A stretch of 64,000 nt of DNA. It comes from Acinetobacter proteolyticus. Lineage in GTDB: Bacteria > Pseudomonadota > Gammaproteobacteria > Pseudomonadales > Moraxellaceae. The translations under genes and the position numbers were made by a program. Position 1 is the first letter of the stretch. Each line of letters begins with the position of its first letter. Shown one piece after another: positions 1 to 9,402 of the stretch. The stretch is taken from positions 1,144,935 to 1,208,934 of the forward strand of contig NZ_KB849179.1 of assembly GCF_000367945.1 (NCBI RefSeq), given 5' to 3'. The notes under the pieces were generated by a model. That model was given only the letters and a program-made list of their open reading frames with translations. It did not search any database and was not told the DNA's origin.

Positions 1-1974
1 ACGCTTAAGCACTTCTTCAACTTGTGCACGCGTTACGATACCGTGACGTAACCAGTTTGCAACGTGTTGAGAAGAGATACGTAAAGTTGCACGGTCTTCC
101 ATTAAGCCAACGTTGTTAATGTCTGGCACTTTAGAACAACCAACACCCAAGTCTACCCAACGAACCACATAACCCAAGATCCCTTGACAGTTATTTTCAA
201 GTTCGTTATTTAACTCTTCTGCAGTCCAGTTTGTTTCTGGTGCAAATGGCGGCGTTAACAAGTCATCTAAAGTCAACATATCTTCAGCAGCCAACACATC
301 TTGACGTGCTTTTACATTGATTTGATGGTAGTGCAATGCATGTAGTACTGCACCTGTTGGTGATGGAACCCATGCACAAGTTGCACCTGCATTTGGATGT
401 GCAGTCTTGGTTGCCAACATATCTTTCATGCTGTCTGGTTTCGGCCACATGCCTTTACCAATTTGCGCTTTACCCTGTAAACCACACGCTAAACCAATCG
501 CAACGTTACGGTTTTCGTAAGCAGCAATCCATTTCTGTGTTTTAACTGCTTCTTTACGTACAACTGGCGCAGCTTCCATAGAGGTATGGATTTCATCACC
601 CGTACGATCCATAAAGCCTGTGTTAATGAAAATGGTACGGTCTTTCGCAGCAGCGATACAGTTTTTCAAGTTCACAGAAGTACGGCGTTCTTCATCCATG
701 ATCCCGATTTTGAGTGATTTAGCCGGCAAGCCAATCGCTTGTTCAGCACGCTCGAACAATTCAACTGCAAACGCAACTTCTTCTGGACCATGCATTTTTG
801 GCTTAACGATATACATTGAACCTTTACGAGAGTTTTTGTTCTCGTTTTGACCACGAATATCAGCAACTGTCAGTAAAGGTGTCACTAAAGCATCCATAAT
901 GCCTTCGAACACTTCTTCACCGTCAACTAAGATCGCAGGGTTGGTCATTAAGTGGCCTACGTTACGAAGCAACATTAATGAACGACCATGTAATGTGGTT
1001 GTACCACCAATCAGATTCTGTACAGTACGGTCTTTGTTCAAGGTACGAGTAACAGTTTTACCGTTTTTCTCGATTGATTCTTGCAAGTCACCTTTCATAA
1101 GACCTAACCAGTTACGGTAGCCTTCCACTTTCTCTTCAGCATCAACCGCTGCAACCGAGTCTTCCAAATCTTGGATTGTAGTTACCGCAGCTTCAAGAGT
1201 TAAATCTTTAACGCCCGCCGCATCTGTTTTACCAACTGGACTGTTTTCATCGATTTCGATGATCACATGCAAACCATTATTTAATAAAACAATCTCAGTA
1301 GGGCTGGCAGCTTCGCCGTTAAAACCAACAAATTGTGATTCATGTGCCAAAGAAGTTGTTGAACCATCTTTTAAGGTTACAGCTAAACCGTTATTCACCA
1401 CTGCATATTGAGTTACATCTGCATGCGAACCTTGAGCCAATGGGAAAGTTTGGTTTAAGAAATCTTTTGCGAAAGCAATAACTTTATCGCCACGAACTGG
1501 GTTATAACCTTTACCTTTCTCTGCACCACCTTCTTCAGAAATAACGTCTGTACCATACAACGCGTCATATAAAGAGCCCCAACGTGCATTGGCTGCATTT
1601 AAGCTATAACGTGCGTTACGTACTGGCACAACCAGTTGTGGACCAGCCAACAATGCGATTTCTTCATCAACATTTTCAGTCGTCACTTCGAAGTCCGCAA
1701 CTTCTGGAACTAGGTAACCAATTTCAGTTAAGAATGCCTTGTAAGCATTTAATTCAAATTTATTATTGCGATGCCATTCATCAATCTTCGCTTGAAGTTC
1801 ATCACGCTTAGCCAATAGTGCTTTGTTCTTTGGGCTAAGGTCGACAACGACTTGCTCGAAGTTTTTCCAGTAAGTTTCGCTTTCTAAACCAGTTCCTGGT
1901 AAAGCTTCATTTTCGATGAAATCGTAAAGTTCTTTAGCAATCGCTAGCTTGCCTTTTTGAATACGTACAGTCAT
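1..1974 (-). CDS. glcB: Malate synthase G, C-terminus cut by window edge
   Basis: Condenses glyoxylate with acetyl-CoA to malate in the glyoxylate bypass (cytosolic). The frame reads from an ATG at 1974 ([19 protein letters not shown]) leftwards without a stop, so about 658 residues of a family of roughly 720 are present and the C-terminal end lies outside. Family hallmarks seen are a [20 protein letters not shown] stretch, the [14 protein letters not shown] segment, an [14 protein letters not shown] segment and a [10 protein letters not shown] segment. The monomeric G form is typical of Acinetobacter and Pseudomonas. It stands alone, with a perfect inverted repeat about 40 bp upstream of the start. 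Identity is very sure. Confidence 0.97.
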   Translation of the reverse strand, partial: MTVRIQKGKLAIAKELYDFIENEALPGTGLESETYWKNFEQVVVDLSPKNKALLAKRDELQAKIDEWHRNNKFELNAYKAFLTEIGYLVPEVADFEVTTENVDEEIALLAGPQLVVPVRNARYSLNAANARWGSLYDALYGTDVISEEGGAEKGKGYNPVRGDKVIAFAKDFLNQTFPLAQGSHADVTQYAVVNNGLAVTLKDGSTTSLAHESQFVGFNGEAASPTEIVLLNNGLHVIIEIDENSPVGKTDAAGVKDLTLEAAVTTIQDLEDSVAAVDAEEKVEGYRNWLGLMKGDLQESIEKNGKTVTRTLNKDRTVQNLIGGTTTLHGRSLMLLRNVGHLMTNPAILVDGEEVFEGIMDALVTPLLTVADIRGQNENKNSRKGSMYIVKPKMHGPEEVAFAVELFERAEQAIGLPAKSLKIGIMDEERRTSVNLKNCIAAAKDRTIFINTGFMDRTGDEIHTSMEAAPVVRKEAVKTQKWIAAYENRNVAIGLACGLQGKAQIGKGMWPKPDSMKDMLATKTAHPNAGATCAWVPSPTGAVLHALHYHQINVKARQDVLAAEDMLTLDDLLTPPFAPETNWTAEELNNELENNCQGILGYVVRWVDLGVGCSKVPDINNVGLMEDRATLRISSQHVANWLRHGIVTRAQVEEVLKR

Positions 1975-2013
1975 TGTCTTTCCTGATGGTGCTAACTTTT
2001 TATAACAAGAATT

Positions 2014-2035
2014 CTAGTATACTGATTTATACTAG
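2014..2035. promoter_or_regulatory. Inverted repeat upstream of glcB, candidate operator
   Basis: CTAGTATA, six bases, TATACTAG is a perfect 8-bp inverted repeat 40-61 bp before the glcB ATG. On the minus strand its first arm reads into TAGTATAAAT, which could itself be a -10 element, so a bound protein would block the promoter. Operator function is inferred. Confidence 0.45.
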
Positions 2036-2230
2036 CCTGAATAGTAATATCACATTCCTAAATAGTAAGCATTTTCCCCATTAGAAGTATTGACAAACAT
2101 ATTTTTTTATACCTATCAAAATATCAAATGATGTGTGCTTCTTTTATAGTTATGCAACATACTCCCTTTTCAAACTCATCTAGTTATAACAAAATTCGAC
2201 CAAGAATAAAGCCTTATCTCTATAAGTTTA

Positions 2231-2260
2231 TAAAAAAAGGCATTCCGAAGAATGCCTTTT
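2231..2260 (-). terminator. Rho-independent terminator after zapE
   Basis: Stem AAAAGGCATTC / GAATGCCTTTT with a four-base CGAA loop, followed on the minus strand by a run of T. It starts four bases past the zapE stop. Confidence 0.9.
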
Positions 2261-2263
2261 CAT

Positions 2264-3409
2264 TTATGAAGTTTGTGCGACCTGAATTTGTCGGTGTTCC
2301 GAATGTAGGTAATCATCCGATTGCATTTCTAATAATCGTGAACGCGTACGTTCAATTTCAAATGCCAATTTCTCGCCTTCATAAAGATCAATAATTGAAT
2401 CTTCTGAAGTGAGGATTAATTTTACACCTCGGTCATAAAACTCATCGACCAAATAAATAAAGCGGCGTGTCCCTTCCGACAGGAAATCAGTCAAATGCGG
2501 AACATTGCTCACCAAAACGGTATTGTAAATGTTGGCGATTTCAATAAAGTCTGCGGGGCTCCGAGGCTTAAAGCATAATTCTGAAAACTCACACCACAAT
2601 ACGTCTTCAGTATGACCTAAGGTTTCCACCACGCGATTATTGATCATAATCGGTGAATTAGATTGAGTCTGTGTTTGGGTTAATGCTTTAAAACGACTAG
2701 ATAACCACGCTTGCGCATCATCGGTTAATGGATATTTAAATAATTGTGCTTGCTTCAATACACGCAAACGATAATCCACACCTGCATCCACATTCAAAAT
2801 GGTACAGTTCTTTTTGACCAACTCAATTGTTGGGATAAAACGATCACGGTGAATTCCGTTTTTATATAGACCATCTGGCGCAATATTTGAGGTCGCAATC
2901 AAAGTAATGCCACGCTCGAATAGCTTTTGGAATAGATCACTCAAGATCATCGCATCAGTTACGTTCGATACGAAAAATTCGTCAAAGCAAATCACAACAG
3001 CATCTTTATAAATTTGATCCGCAACCAAATCCAAAGGGTTACGTTGACCAGAAAGTTTATTCAACTCTTTATGGACGTGTTGCATAAAGTGATGGAAATG
3101 CATGCGTGTTTTACGGCGGAATGGCACAGATTCATAGAATTGATCCATTAGCCATGTTTTCCCACGACCGACACCCCCCCACATATAAACGCCTTTTGGA
3201 TAGGTTTGACGACGGAAACGTCGAAACGCTTTCTTAGACGCTTTGTAGCGAGTGAGTAACTCTTTCCATACTCGATCCAACTCTTGCACGGCTTGTGCTT
3301 GAGCCTCATCTGGCATGAATTGTCCTGACTCAAGTGCTTGAGCATAACGCTCAGCAGGTGAGGTTGGGATATATGCAGTGCTATGTGAGTCTGGTTTAGA
3401 ATTTGACAT
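2264..3409 (-). CDS. zapE: Cell division protein ZapE (AFG1-like ATPase)
   Basis: AFG1/ZapE family P-loop ATPase. In E. coli ZapE associates with the Z-ring and helps constriction under stress. The 381-residue length fits the family. The Walker A motif GGVGRGKT is at residues 78-85, preceded by the typical YPKGVYMWG segment. Walker B CFDEFFV is at about 141-147, and the conserved TSNIAPDGLYKNG segment follows. It is monocistronic, with its own terminator, between glcB and an AraC gene. The function in this host is inferred from the family; identity is sure. Confidence 0.93.
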   Translation of the reverse strand: MSNSKPDSHSTAYIPTSPAERYAQALESGQFMPDEAQAQAVQELDRVWKELLTRYKASKKAFRRFRRQTYPKGVYMWGGVGRGKTWLMDQFYESVPFRRKTRMHFHHFMQHVHKELNKLSGQRNPLDLVADQIYKDAVVICFDEFFVSNVTDAMILSDLFQKLFERGITLIATSNIAPDGLYKNGIHRDRFIPTIELVKKNCTILNVDAGVDYRLRVLKQAQLFKYPLTDDAQAWLSSRFKALTQTQTQSNSPIMINNRVVETLGHTEDVLWCEFSELCFKPRSPADFIEIANIYNTVLVSNVPHLTDFLSEGTRRFIYLVDEFYDRGVKLILTSEDSIIDLYEGEKLAFEIERTRSRLLEMQSDDYLHSEHRQIQVAQTS

Positions 3410-3527
3410 AAGGTGTTATTGCAATTTTAATTGATGAAAATTATATCGAACATTCTGTTCAATGGCATTAGATTTTAGGCTTAATTATCATAGAGTTTAA
3501 ACATCAAAATGTACCATTTTTAATCAT

Positions 3528-4568
3528 TTAATGATTTCGATGATATTGCCTTGGGCTCAATCCAAACCATCTTTTAAAGGCATGATTAAACGCAGCTGGC
3601 TCAGAATAACCCAACATTTCGGCCACCTGTTCAATGGAATAAGAACTGTTTTCAATAAATTTAATTGCCTTCTGTTTGATCAGCTTTTCACGGATTTCTT
3701 TATAGCTGGTCTGCATTTGCTGCAATTGGTGTCTTAACGTTCGCTCAGGAATACTTAACGCATAAGCTGTTTCTGCCATGGTTGGTATCACCCCATTTTG
3801 CATTTCCAGATAATCCTGCACATACTCAACAATGGTTAATTTGACTGCTGCACTTTTCTCTAAATGCTGAATATCATGTAGGCATTTTTCTTCATAAATA
3901 CGATACGTCAAAATATCGGCAGAGGGTATTTTTGTATTTAAAATTTGCGTATTTTCTAAAATGAACGCCGCTTGCACACATCCAAATTTGACATCTTGCC
4001 CATAATAGTCCTGATAAGCAGCAAGCAAGCTTAGATCTTTAGGTCGCTGAAATGGTAATTCAATCTGAATCTTAGGCACATCCAAGCCCATCATTTTAAA
4101 AATATCTTGTAAGAATTTATAGGTACCTGAAATCTCACACTGTGCCCTTAGTTGGCCGAGATGCATACTTAAATCAATGGGTTGATAGAACAAATAGATC
4201 AAATCAGTTTCAATCTTTAACTGCAAAGACCCAAATAGATGGGTTAACTGCTGAAATTGAACACCATTGAGTAAAGCACGATGTAAAGTATCACTGGTCA
4301 CCAATAACATCAGAAAGGGACCATAACCAGCCAATGCATAATGTTGTCCAATGAATAAACCTTGTTCAGGTGAGATATCCTGACTAATCTGCTGCAAAAT
4401 ATCCCATTCAATTTCATCAGGGATAATCGAGCTTGGATCTAATGCATCGGCCTGTATTCCCATATTCGCTAAACGCGCGTCCACATCAATGCCGACATGC
4501 CGCATGCCTTGAATTAAATACATCAATCCGAGGATAGATCTTTTCATAAGTCCGAATGCAGTTCTCAA
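3528..4568 (-). CDS. AraC-family transcriptional regulator
   Basis: 346 residues with the layout of the OruR/ArgR-like AraC subgroup: an N-terminal arabinose-binding-type domain (about residues 20-205) and a C-terminal double helix-turn-helix (about 245-345). The last 25 residues carry the family signature, EMLGYSEPAAFNHAFKRWFG. It is transcribed divergently from the flavin monooxygenase at 4703 across a 134-bp gap, so it probably controls that gene in response to its substrate. The inducer is unknown. Family identity is sure; the target is inferred from position. Confidence 0.88.
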   Translation of the reverse strand: MRTAFGLMKRSILGLMYLIQGMRHVGIDVDARLANMGIQADALDPSSIIPDEIEWDILQQISQDISPEQGLFIGQHYALAGYGPFLMLLVTSDTLHRALLNGVQFQQLTHLFGSLQLKIETDLIYLFYQPIDLSMHLGQLRAQCEISGTYKFLQDIFKMMGLDVPKIQIELPFQRPKDLSLLAAYQDYYGQDVKFGCVQAAFILENTQILNTKIPSADILTYRIYEEKCLHDIQHLEKSAAVKLTIVEYVQDYLEMQNGVIPTMAETAYALSIPERTLRHQLQQMQTSYKEIREKLIKQKAIKFIENSSYSIEQVAEMLGYSEPAAFNHAFKRWFGLSPRQYHRNH

Positions 4569-4702
4569 AACTTTAATGTTTTACTATAAAAGCATGCACA
4601 AATGAATTGCCGAAATGATCAAGTTTTGCGTCTATACAATCATATTTAATCTCGCTAAAACCGTTAAACTTGCACAAAATTTAGCTGTGTAGGACGTAGA
4701 CT

Positions 4703-6217
4703 ATGCGTGATGAAACCAAAAATGCGATTCAAAAAACAAAAGTTGCAATTATTGGTGCAGGCTTTGGCGGTTTAGCAATGGCCATTCGACTCTTGCAAAG
4801 TCAAATCAATGATTTTGTAATTTTAGAAAAAACCAATGATGTTGGCGGTACATGGCGCGAAAACCAATATCCTGGCGCAGCCTGTGATGTTCAATCACAT
4901 ATGTATTCGCTTTCATTTGCACCGAAGACAGACTGGTCAAAGCGTTATGCCGAGGCAGATGAAATCTTTACCTATATTCAAGATATTACCGAACAGTATA
5001 AATTAAAAGATTATTGCCAGTTCAATCATGAAGTTACCCATGCAGAATTTGATGAAAGCCGCAATGTCTGGACTTTGACTTTCAAAGATCAACCTACACT
5101 AGAAGCACAATTTGTTATTTTTGCTTCAGGCCCACTGCATGTGCCGCAAGTTCCGCATGTAAAAGGCATTGAAAAGTTCCAGGGCAAAGTATTCCATTCA
5201 TCACAGTGGGACCATGACTACGACTTAAGAGGTAAATCTGTTGCATCGATTGGAACTGGCGGCAGTGCGATTCAATATATTCCTGAAATTGCACCCGAGG
5301 TGAAGCAGTTATATGTATTACAACGTACTGCAGCCTGGGTGATTCCGCGAGATGAACGTAAATATTCGCAACTGAGTAAATCTTTATTCAAAGCGTCAAA
5401 TATTTACCGTCAGATTCACCGTACCCGTTTGTACTGGACCAATGAATCTCGTGTTGTACCTATCGTACAACCTCAAATCATGAAGTACGGTCAAAAACTG
5501 GCTGAAGCCTTTATCCGTTTCCAAGTCAAAGATAAAGAACTCGCAAAAAAACTGACGCCCGATTTTGTCATGGGCTGTAAACGCATTTTGATTTCAAATA
5601 AATACTTCCCCACTTTCAATCGTAAAAACGTTGAATTGGTGACAGATGCTATTCAAGAAATCACAGCCAATAGCATCATCACCAAAGATGGCAAAGAACG
5701 TCAAATCGATTGCCTGATTTACGGGACTGGCTTTATTACCGACCCTCGTATTTATCTCAAGCATTTCGATTGTGTTGGCCGTCATGGCATAGAACTGAAA
5801 CAGGCATGGAAAGATGGTGCTGAAAGTTATTATGGTATCAGTACCAAGAATTTCCCGAATTTATTCCAGTTATTGGGCCCAAACACCATTCTCGGTCATA
5901 ACTCAGTGATCTTCATGATTGAGTCTCAGGTAAACTACATTCTACAGTTAATCCAAACCGTTGATAAAACAGGTACTCAAGCGGTTGAGATCAAACATGA
6001 AGTTCAAGATCAATTCAATGAGCGTGTTCAAGGGCAGTTGAAAGGAACCGTATGGCAAGCAGGTGGCTGTAGCAGTTGGTATCAAGCCGCTGACGGTAAA
6101 AACTTCTCGCTATGGCCAACCTACACATGGCGATATTGGTTAGAGACCCGTAAAGTAAATGTTGCTGATTATAATTTTATCAACTCAGCAACTCATACAA
6201 AAAATAATGCTGCTTAA
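4703..6217 (+). CDS. Flavin-containing monooxygenase, Baeyer-Villiger type
   Basis: 504 residues. The FAD-binding GAGFGG motif is at residues 18-23, followed by LEKTNDVGGTWRENQYPGAACD. The Baeyer-Villiger fingerprint F-x-G-x(3)-H-x(3)-W-D is met exactly at residues 159-170, and the second Rossmann motif GTGGSA follows for NADPH. Such enzymes insert oxygen next to a ketone, giving esters or lactones; the substrate here cannot be read. It is not AlmA-like in its N-terminus, so long-chain alkane oxidation is not implied. The divergent AraC gene suggests substrate induction. A strong terminator follows at 6236. Confidence 0.88.
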   Translation: MRDETKNAIQKTKVAIIGAGFGGLAMAIRLLQSQINDFVILEKTNDVGGTWRENQYPGAACDVQSHMYSLSFAPKTDWSKRYAEADEIFTYIQDITEQYKLKDYCQFNHEVTHAEFDESRNVWTLTFKDQPTLEAQFVIFASGPLHVPQVPHVKGIEKFQGKVFHSSQWDHDYDLRGKSVASIGTGGSAIQYIPEIAPEVKQLYVLQRTAAWVIPRDERKYSQLSKSLFKASNIYRQIHRTRLYWTNESRVVPIVQPQIMKYGQKLAEAFIRFQVKDKELAKKLTPDFVMGCKRILISNKYFPTFNRKNVELVTDAIQEITANSIITKDGKERQIDCLIYGTGFITDPRIYLKHFDCVGRHGIELKQAWKDGAESYYGISTKNFPNLFQLLGPNTILGHNSVIFMIESQVNYILQLIQTVDKTGTQAVEIKHEVQDQFNERVQGQLKGTVWQAGGCSSWYQAADGKNFSLWPTYTWRYWLETRKVNVADYNFINSATHTKNNAA

Positions 6218-6235
6218 ACTATAGCTTTAGCCTAT

Positions 6236-6267
6236 AAAAAACACCTTTCAAGCAAAGGTGTTTTTTA
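6236..6267 (+). terminator. Terminator of the monooxygenase gene
   Basis: CACCTTT / AAAGGTG stem with a five-base loop, flanked by A and T runs, 19 bp past the stop codon. Confidence 0.88.
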
Positions 6268-6366
6268 TTTCTGGTGAATTAAAGCCGAACTCTTCATTGC
6301 CCTATTTCATGAAATAGCTTCGTTTATTCTCTGTACAACAGAGAAATCTTCATGTTAATATTTCAA

Positions 6367-6384
6367 CTACCTAACGTTAGGTAG
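6367..6384. promoter_or_regulatory. Perfect 18-bp palindrome, candidate operator
   Basis: CTACCTAAC followed by GTTAGGTAG, with no spacer, 43-60 bp upstream of the MFS transporter start. Size and symmetry suit a TetR-family dimer site. The nearest TetR gene is at 7688-8257, convergent with the transporter. Binding is inferred. Confidence 0.55.
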
Positions 6385-6426
6385 ACAAACAATCCATATT
6401 CGTTTCCTCGCAAGAGCATATAAAAG

Positions 6427-7653
6427 ATGAAATCCGCCCTGCCTATTTCTAAGATCAGTTGGTCTTTACTGCTGTTACTGTCCCTATTTACAGCCTTAGA
6501 TGCACTAGCGATTGATATTTATTTACCCGCATTTCCTCTTTTAGCAGACAGCTTTACAACCTCACCAGGTCATATACAACTCACGCTCTCGGTGTTTCTG
6601 ATTGGACTCGCAATCGGTCAAGGATTGTATGGTCCATTGCTTGACCGTTTTGGCCGACGTCAGCCCTTACTGATTGGCATTGCAATCTTCATTCTGGGTT
6701 CATTCTTAGCCGCAATTGCACCAAGTATTGAATGGCTGCTGGCAGCACGCTTCATGCAAGCAATCGGTGCCTCAGCGGGCTTAGTCGTTCCAAGAGCAAT
6801 TATTTCTGATGTTTGTGATGCCAAAACCAGTGCCAAAAACTTTTCTATTTTGATGCAGGTGATGATGATTGTACCCATCATTGCGCCCTTGTTTGGAAGT
6901 CTGATCTTGCGGATCGGCTCTTGGCCTTTGATTTTCTATACTTTGGCTGCATTGGGAGCCATTCTCTGGTTATGGGGTAATCACGCCATCCCAGAAACCC
7001 TAAAGCCTCAATATCGTCAGCCACTTCAATTTGCAACGATTCGAACAAGCTATCAAACACTTGCCCTAAATAAACGCTTTATGGCTTATACCTTGGCAGG
7101 TGGTTTTATCTTGGGTGGTTTTTTTGTTTATTTGAGCCAATCGCCATTTATTTTTATCCAGCATTATCATATTCATAATGAAAGTTTTAGTAGCCTATTT
7201 GCGGCTAATGCCGTGGGACTGATTATCCTTGGACAAGTTTCAATCCTGTTATTAAAACGATGGACAGCGCACCAATTATTGCTACTGGGCCTATGCATAT
7301 TTAGTGGCGCCAGTTTCATTCTAATGCTGAGTGTCAGTTTTTATCACTTAAGTTTATGGCAATACATTGTTTTTCTGGGACTGAGTATCTGGTCTACAGG
7401 TTTTATTTTTGGTAATTTGACTGCACTGACTATGCAACAAAGCCCGCAACATTTAACCGGTGCAGCCTCATCATTGATGGGTTTGCTGCAATATGCTTTT
7501 GCTTCGTTAATTGGCTTTATCGTGAGCTTGTTTGAAATTAACATCAGCCTGCTGCCAGCCAGCCTATTTCTTTGCGGAATGATTGCACTCGGCTTATGTG
7601 TTTATGCCGCACTTAAACCAAGAGATGCTTTTTCGACGATGGAAACAGAATAA
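6427..7653 (+). CDS. MFS drug transporter, Bcr/CflA type
   Basis: 408 residues with 12 predicted membrane helices. The first helix has the DALAIDIYLPAFP motif typical of the Bcr/CflA (DHA1) group, and loop 2-3 carries the motif A-like LDRFGRRQPLL. It should expel small hydrophobic drugs or metabolites by proton exchange across the inner membrane. A perfect palindrome lies just upstream and a TetR gene converges on it from the 3' side, so repressed, inducible expression is likely. The substrate cannot be told from sequence. Confidence 0.88.
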   Translation: MKSALPISKISWSLLLLLSLFTALDALAIDIYLPAFPLLADSFTTSPGHIQLTLSVFLIGLAIGQGLYGPLLDRFGRRQPLLIGIAIFILGSFLAAIAPSIEWLLAARFMQAIGASAGLVVPRAIISDVCDAKTSAKNFSILMQVMMIVPIIAPLFGSLILRIGSWPLIFYTLAALGAILWLWGNHAIPETLKPQYRQPLQFATIRTSYQTLALNKRFMAYTLAGGFILGGFFVYLSQSPFIFIQHYHIHNESFSSLFAANAVGLIILGQVSILLLKRWTAHQLLLLGLCIFSGASFILMLSVSFYHLSLWQYIVFLGLSIWSTGFIFGNLTALTMQQSPQHLTGAASSLMGLLQYAFASLIGFIVSLFEINISLLPASLFLCGMIALGLCVYAALKPRDAFSTMETE

Positions 7654-7665
7654 TAAATATCTTGC

Positions 7666-7703
7666 TCTGATCAGCAATTGACGACTATTAAGGGCTGATC
7701 AGA
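7666..7703. repeat. Inverted repeat spanning the MFS and tetR 3' ends
   Basis: TCTGATCAGC at 7666-7675 and GCTGATCAGA at 7694-7703 are perfect complements, and each contains the palindrome CTGATCAG. The pair lies over the tetR stop codon. It may be a two-way terminator, but no T run follows either arm. Confidence 0.45.
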
Positions 7704-8257
7704 ACATCTAATGTTTTAAGAATGGCATCCAGTCGAAGCCTGAACTTATCTCGACCACCATAGATTAATTCACTTTGTAAGGCATCGACAAAACTCATAC
7801 AGACTCGAGCCAAAACCATACTCTCCAGTTGGTGCTTATTTTCTTTCAATACTGACTGTCGTATTGCCTGTAAAAATACCTGTTCCAATTCAGCCATAAA
7901 AACATGCATCGGTTCAATCACCTGATCATATAAATGTACAGGTGGGCTAATTAACGCATTCATCCAGAACTGAACCCCATAAGAGGCATCAAAGCGCTGT
8001 TCGATACTCATGAAGTAAGCATGTAATTGCTGCTGAATTCCCGCACCACCTTGCAGAACGGTTTTAGCATGTCCCAACTCTTCATCAATCATGATGGGAA
8101 TCAAGCTCAGATACAGTTCATCTTTATTTTTAAAATGTGCATAAATTGAAGGCTTTTTAATTCCAACATCAGTCGCAATTTCATTTAAGGATGTTGCGGC
8201 AAAGCCTTGTTTTGCAAAACGCTCCAAGGCAAATTTTTGAATCTTCGTTGCTGTCAC
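7688..8257 (-). CDS. TetR/AcrR-family transcriptional regulator
   Basis: 189 residues. The N-terminal helix-turn-helix is clear at about residues 10-50, with TSLNEIATDVGIKKPSIYAHF followed by KNKDELY. The C-terminal ligand domain is family-typical but not diagnostic. It lies tail to tail with the MFS transporter and head to head with the LysO-like gene at 8472, and inverted repeats stand before both. It could regulate either or both; the palindrome at 6367 makes the transporter the better guess. Confidence 0.88.
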   Translation of the reverse strand: MTATKIQKFALERFAKQGFAATSLNEIATDVGIKKPSIYAHFKNKDELYLSLIPIMIDEELGHAKTVLQGGAGIQQQLHAYFMSIEQRFDASYGVQFWMNALISPPVHLYDQVIEPMHVFMAELEQVFLQAIRQSVLKENKHQLESMVLARVCMSFVDALQSELIYGGRDKFRLRLDAILKTLDVLISP

Positions 8258-8392
8258 AAATCATTTACCTCTATGTCTTACAAAAGTATATTTCAGTCAA
8301 CATGATATTCATAGCTGCTTGACAACAATGAAGTGAATCAATCACCTTAGCTGCTTGTGATGGGTTTAAATACACTTTTATTGCAAACATTC

Positions 8393-8408
8393 TATATCAA
8401 GTGATATA
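8393..8408. promoter_or_regulatory. Inverted repeat between tetR and lysO-like gene
   Basis: TATATCA, AG, TGATATA: a perfect 7-bp inverted repeat in the 214-bp divergent gap, 64-79 bp before the lysO-like start. Possible operator, though the AT-rich setting makes chance more likely than for the palindrome at 6367. Confidence 0.3.
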
Positions 8409-8471
8409 TAAATCTATCCAAGTATCAGATTTCCCTTCATAATAAATCAGCATTATAAACGCTCTGATTGT

Positions 8472-9389
8472 ATGACCTCTTTTGTTTTAATCTTCCAGAT
8501 TTTTGTCTGTATTAGCTTAGGCTATTTTGTCGGACCACATTTATCACAAACAATTAAACAATTCGTATTTAATATACTGCCCTATTTTTCTTATATTTTA
8601 CTGATTAGTGTGGCATTTGAGCTGACTCAAGCCTTAAATCACGTTCAAAATCCTGCTGCTATTCTACCGCCAGCGTTACTGATTGCATTTACCACTTCGA
8701 TTGGTTCATTTTTTATTTGCTTAATCACCTACAAACTAATTGATCGACAAAGCGTACAAGGAAAGATTTCCTTACACCTGTTTCTCAACGCACTTAAGAA
8801 TATTGCAAAAGCGTTTTTGGCTTTGGGCGTTGGTATTCTATTGGGTATCGTGGTCAATAGCGCAGGTTTAGCGCTCAACTTTAATAGTTGGTATTTATTG
8901 CTGATCTTTATTTTTCTGATCGGTGTTGAATTGGCTTTTACCCAATTTGATCGTAGCTGGCTGAGTTGGCGAATTCTGCTTGTGCCAGTCGCAGCCTTTG
9001 TCGGTTCCTGCTTAGCTGCCGTCTTTAACTATTTTATTTTATCCAATCATTACAGTCTAAACGAAGTGATGGCCTTAGCCCAAGGCTATGGCTGGTATTC
9101 AATGTCAGGAATTCTATTCACTGAATTACACTCAGCTAAACTGGGTGGCATAGCACTGTTAACTGACTTATTTAGAGAGATTTTTGCGATTTTATTGATG
9201 TATTGTCTAGGCTGGCGCTTTCCACGCTCTGCGATTTCGAGTGCTGGTGCAACCTCTATGGATGTCACACTGGCCATGGTTAAACAGTCATGTGGCACGC
9301 ATTACGTACCACATGCAATGATGAGTGGATTGATTTTATCTCTTCTCGCACCATTGCTCATCAGCTTATTTCTAAGTATGAAGTTTTAA
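8472..9389 (+). CDS. LysO-family (DUF340) amino acid exporter
   Basis: 305 residues, almost wholly hydrophobic, with about eight to ten membrane helices. The second half has the conserved segment GYGWYSMSGILFTEL and the SAGATSMDVTL motif of LysO/YbjE, which exports L-lysine and its analogues from the cytoplasm. The known E. coli protein has about the same length. It is a single gene running toward pyrF with a 13-bp gap. The substrate is inferred from the family. Confidence 0.83.
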   Translation: MTSFVLIFQIFVCISLGYFVGPHLSQTIKQFVFNILPYFSYILLISVAFELTQALNHVQNPAAILPPALLIAFTTSIGSFFICLITYKLIDRQSVQGKISLHLFLNALKNIAKAFLALGVGILLGIVVNSAGLALNFNSWYLLLIFIFLIGVELAFTQFDRSWLSWRILLVPVAAFVGSCLAAVFNYFILSNHYSLNEVMALAQGYGWYSMSGILFTELHSAKLGGIALLTDLFREIFAILLMYCLGWRFPRSAISSAGATSMDVTLAMVKQSCGTHYVPHAMMSGLILSLLAPLLISLFLSMKF

Positions 9390-9402
9390 AAATCATACTT
9401 TA

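Noticed and set aside
3448..3460. GAACA-TTC-TGTTC repeat before zapE, like a LexA box
   Set aside because: The spacing differs from the Gram-positive SOS box (five bases between GAAC and GTTC, not four), and Acinetobacter lacks a classical LexA. No support for SOS control.
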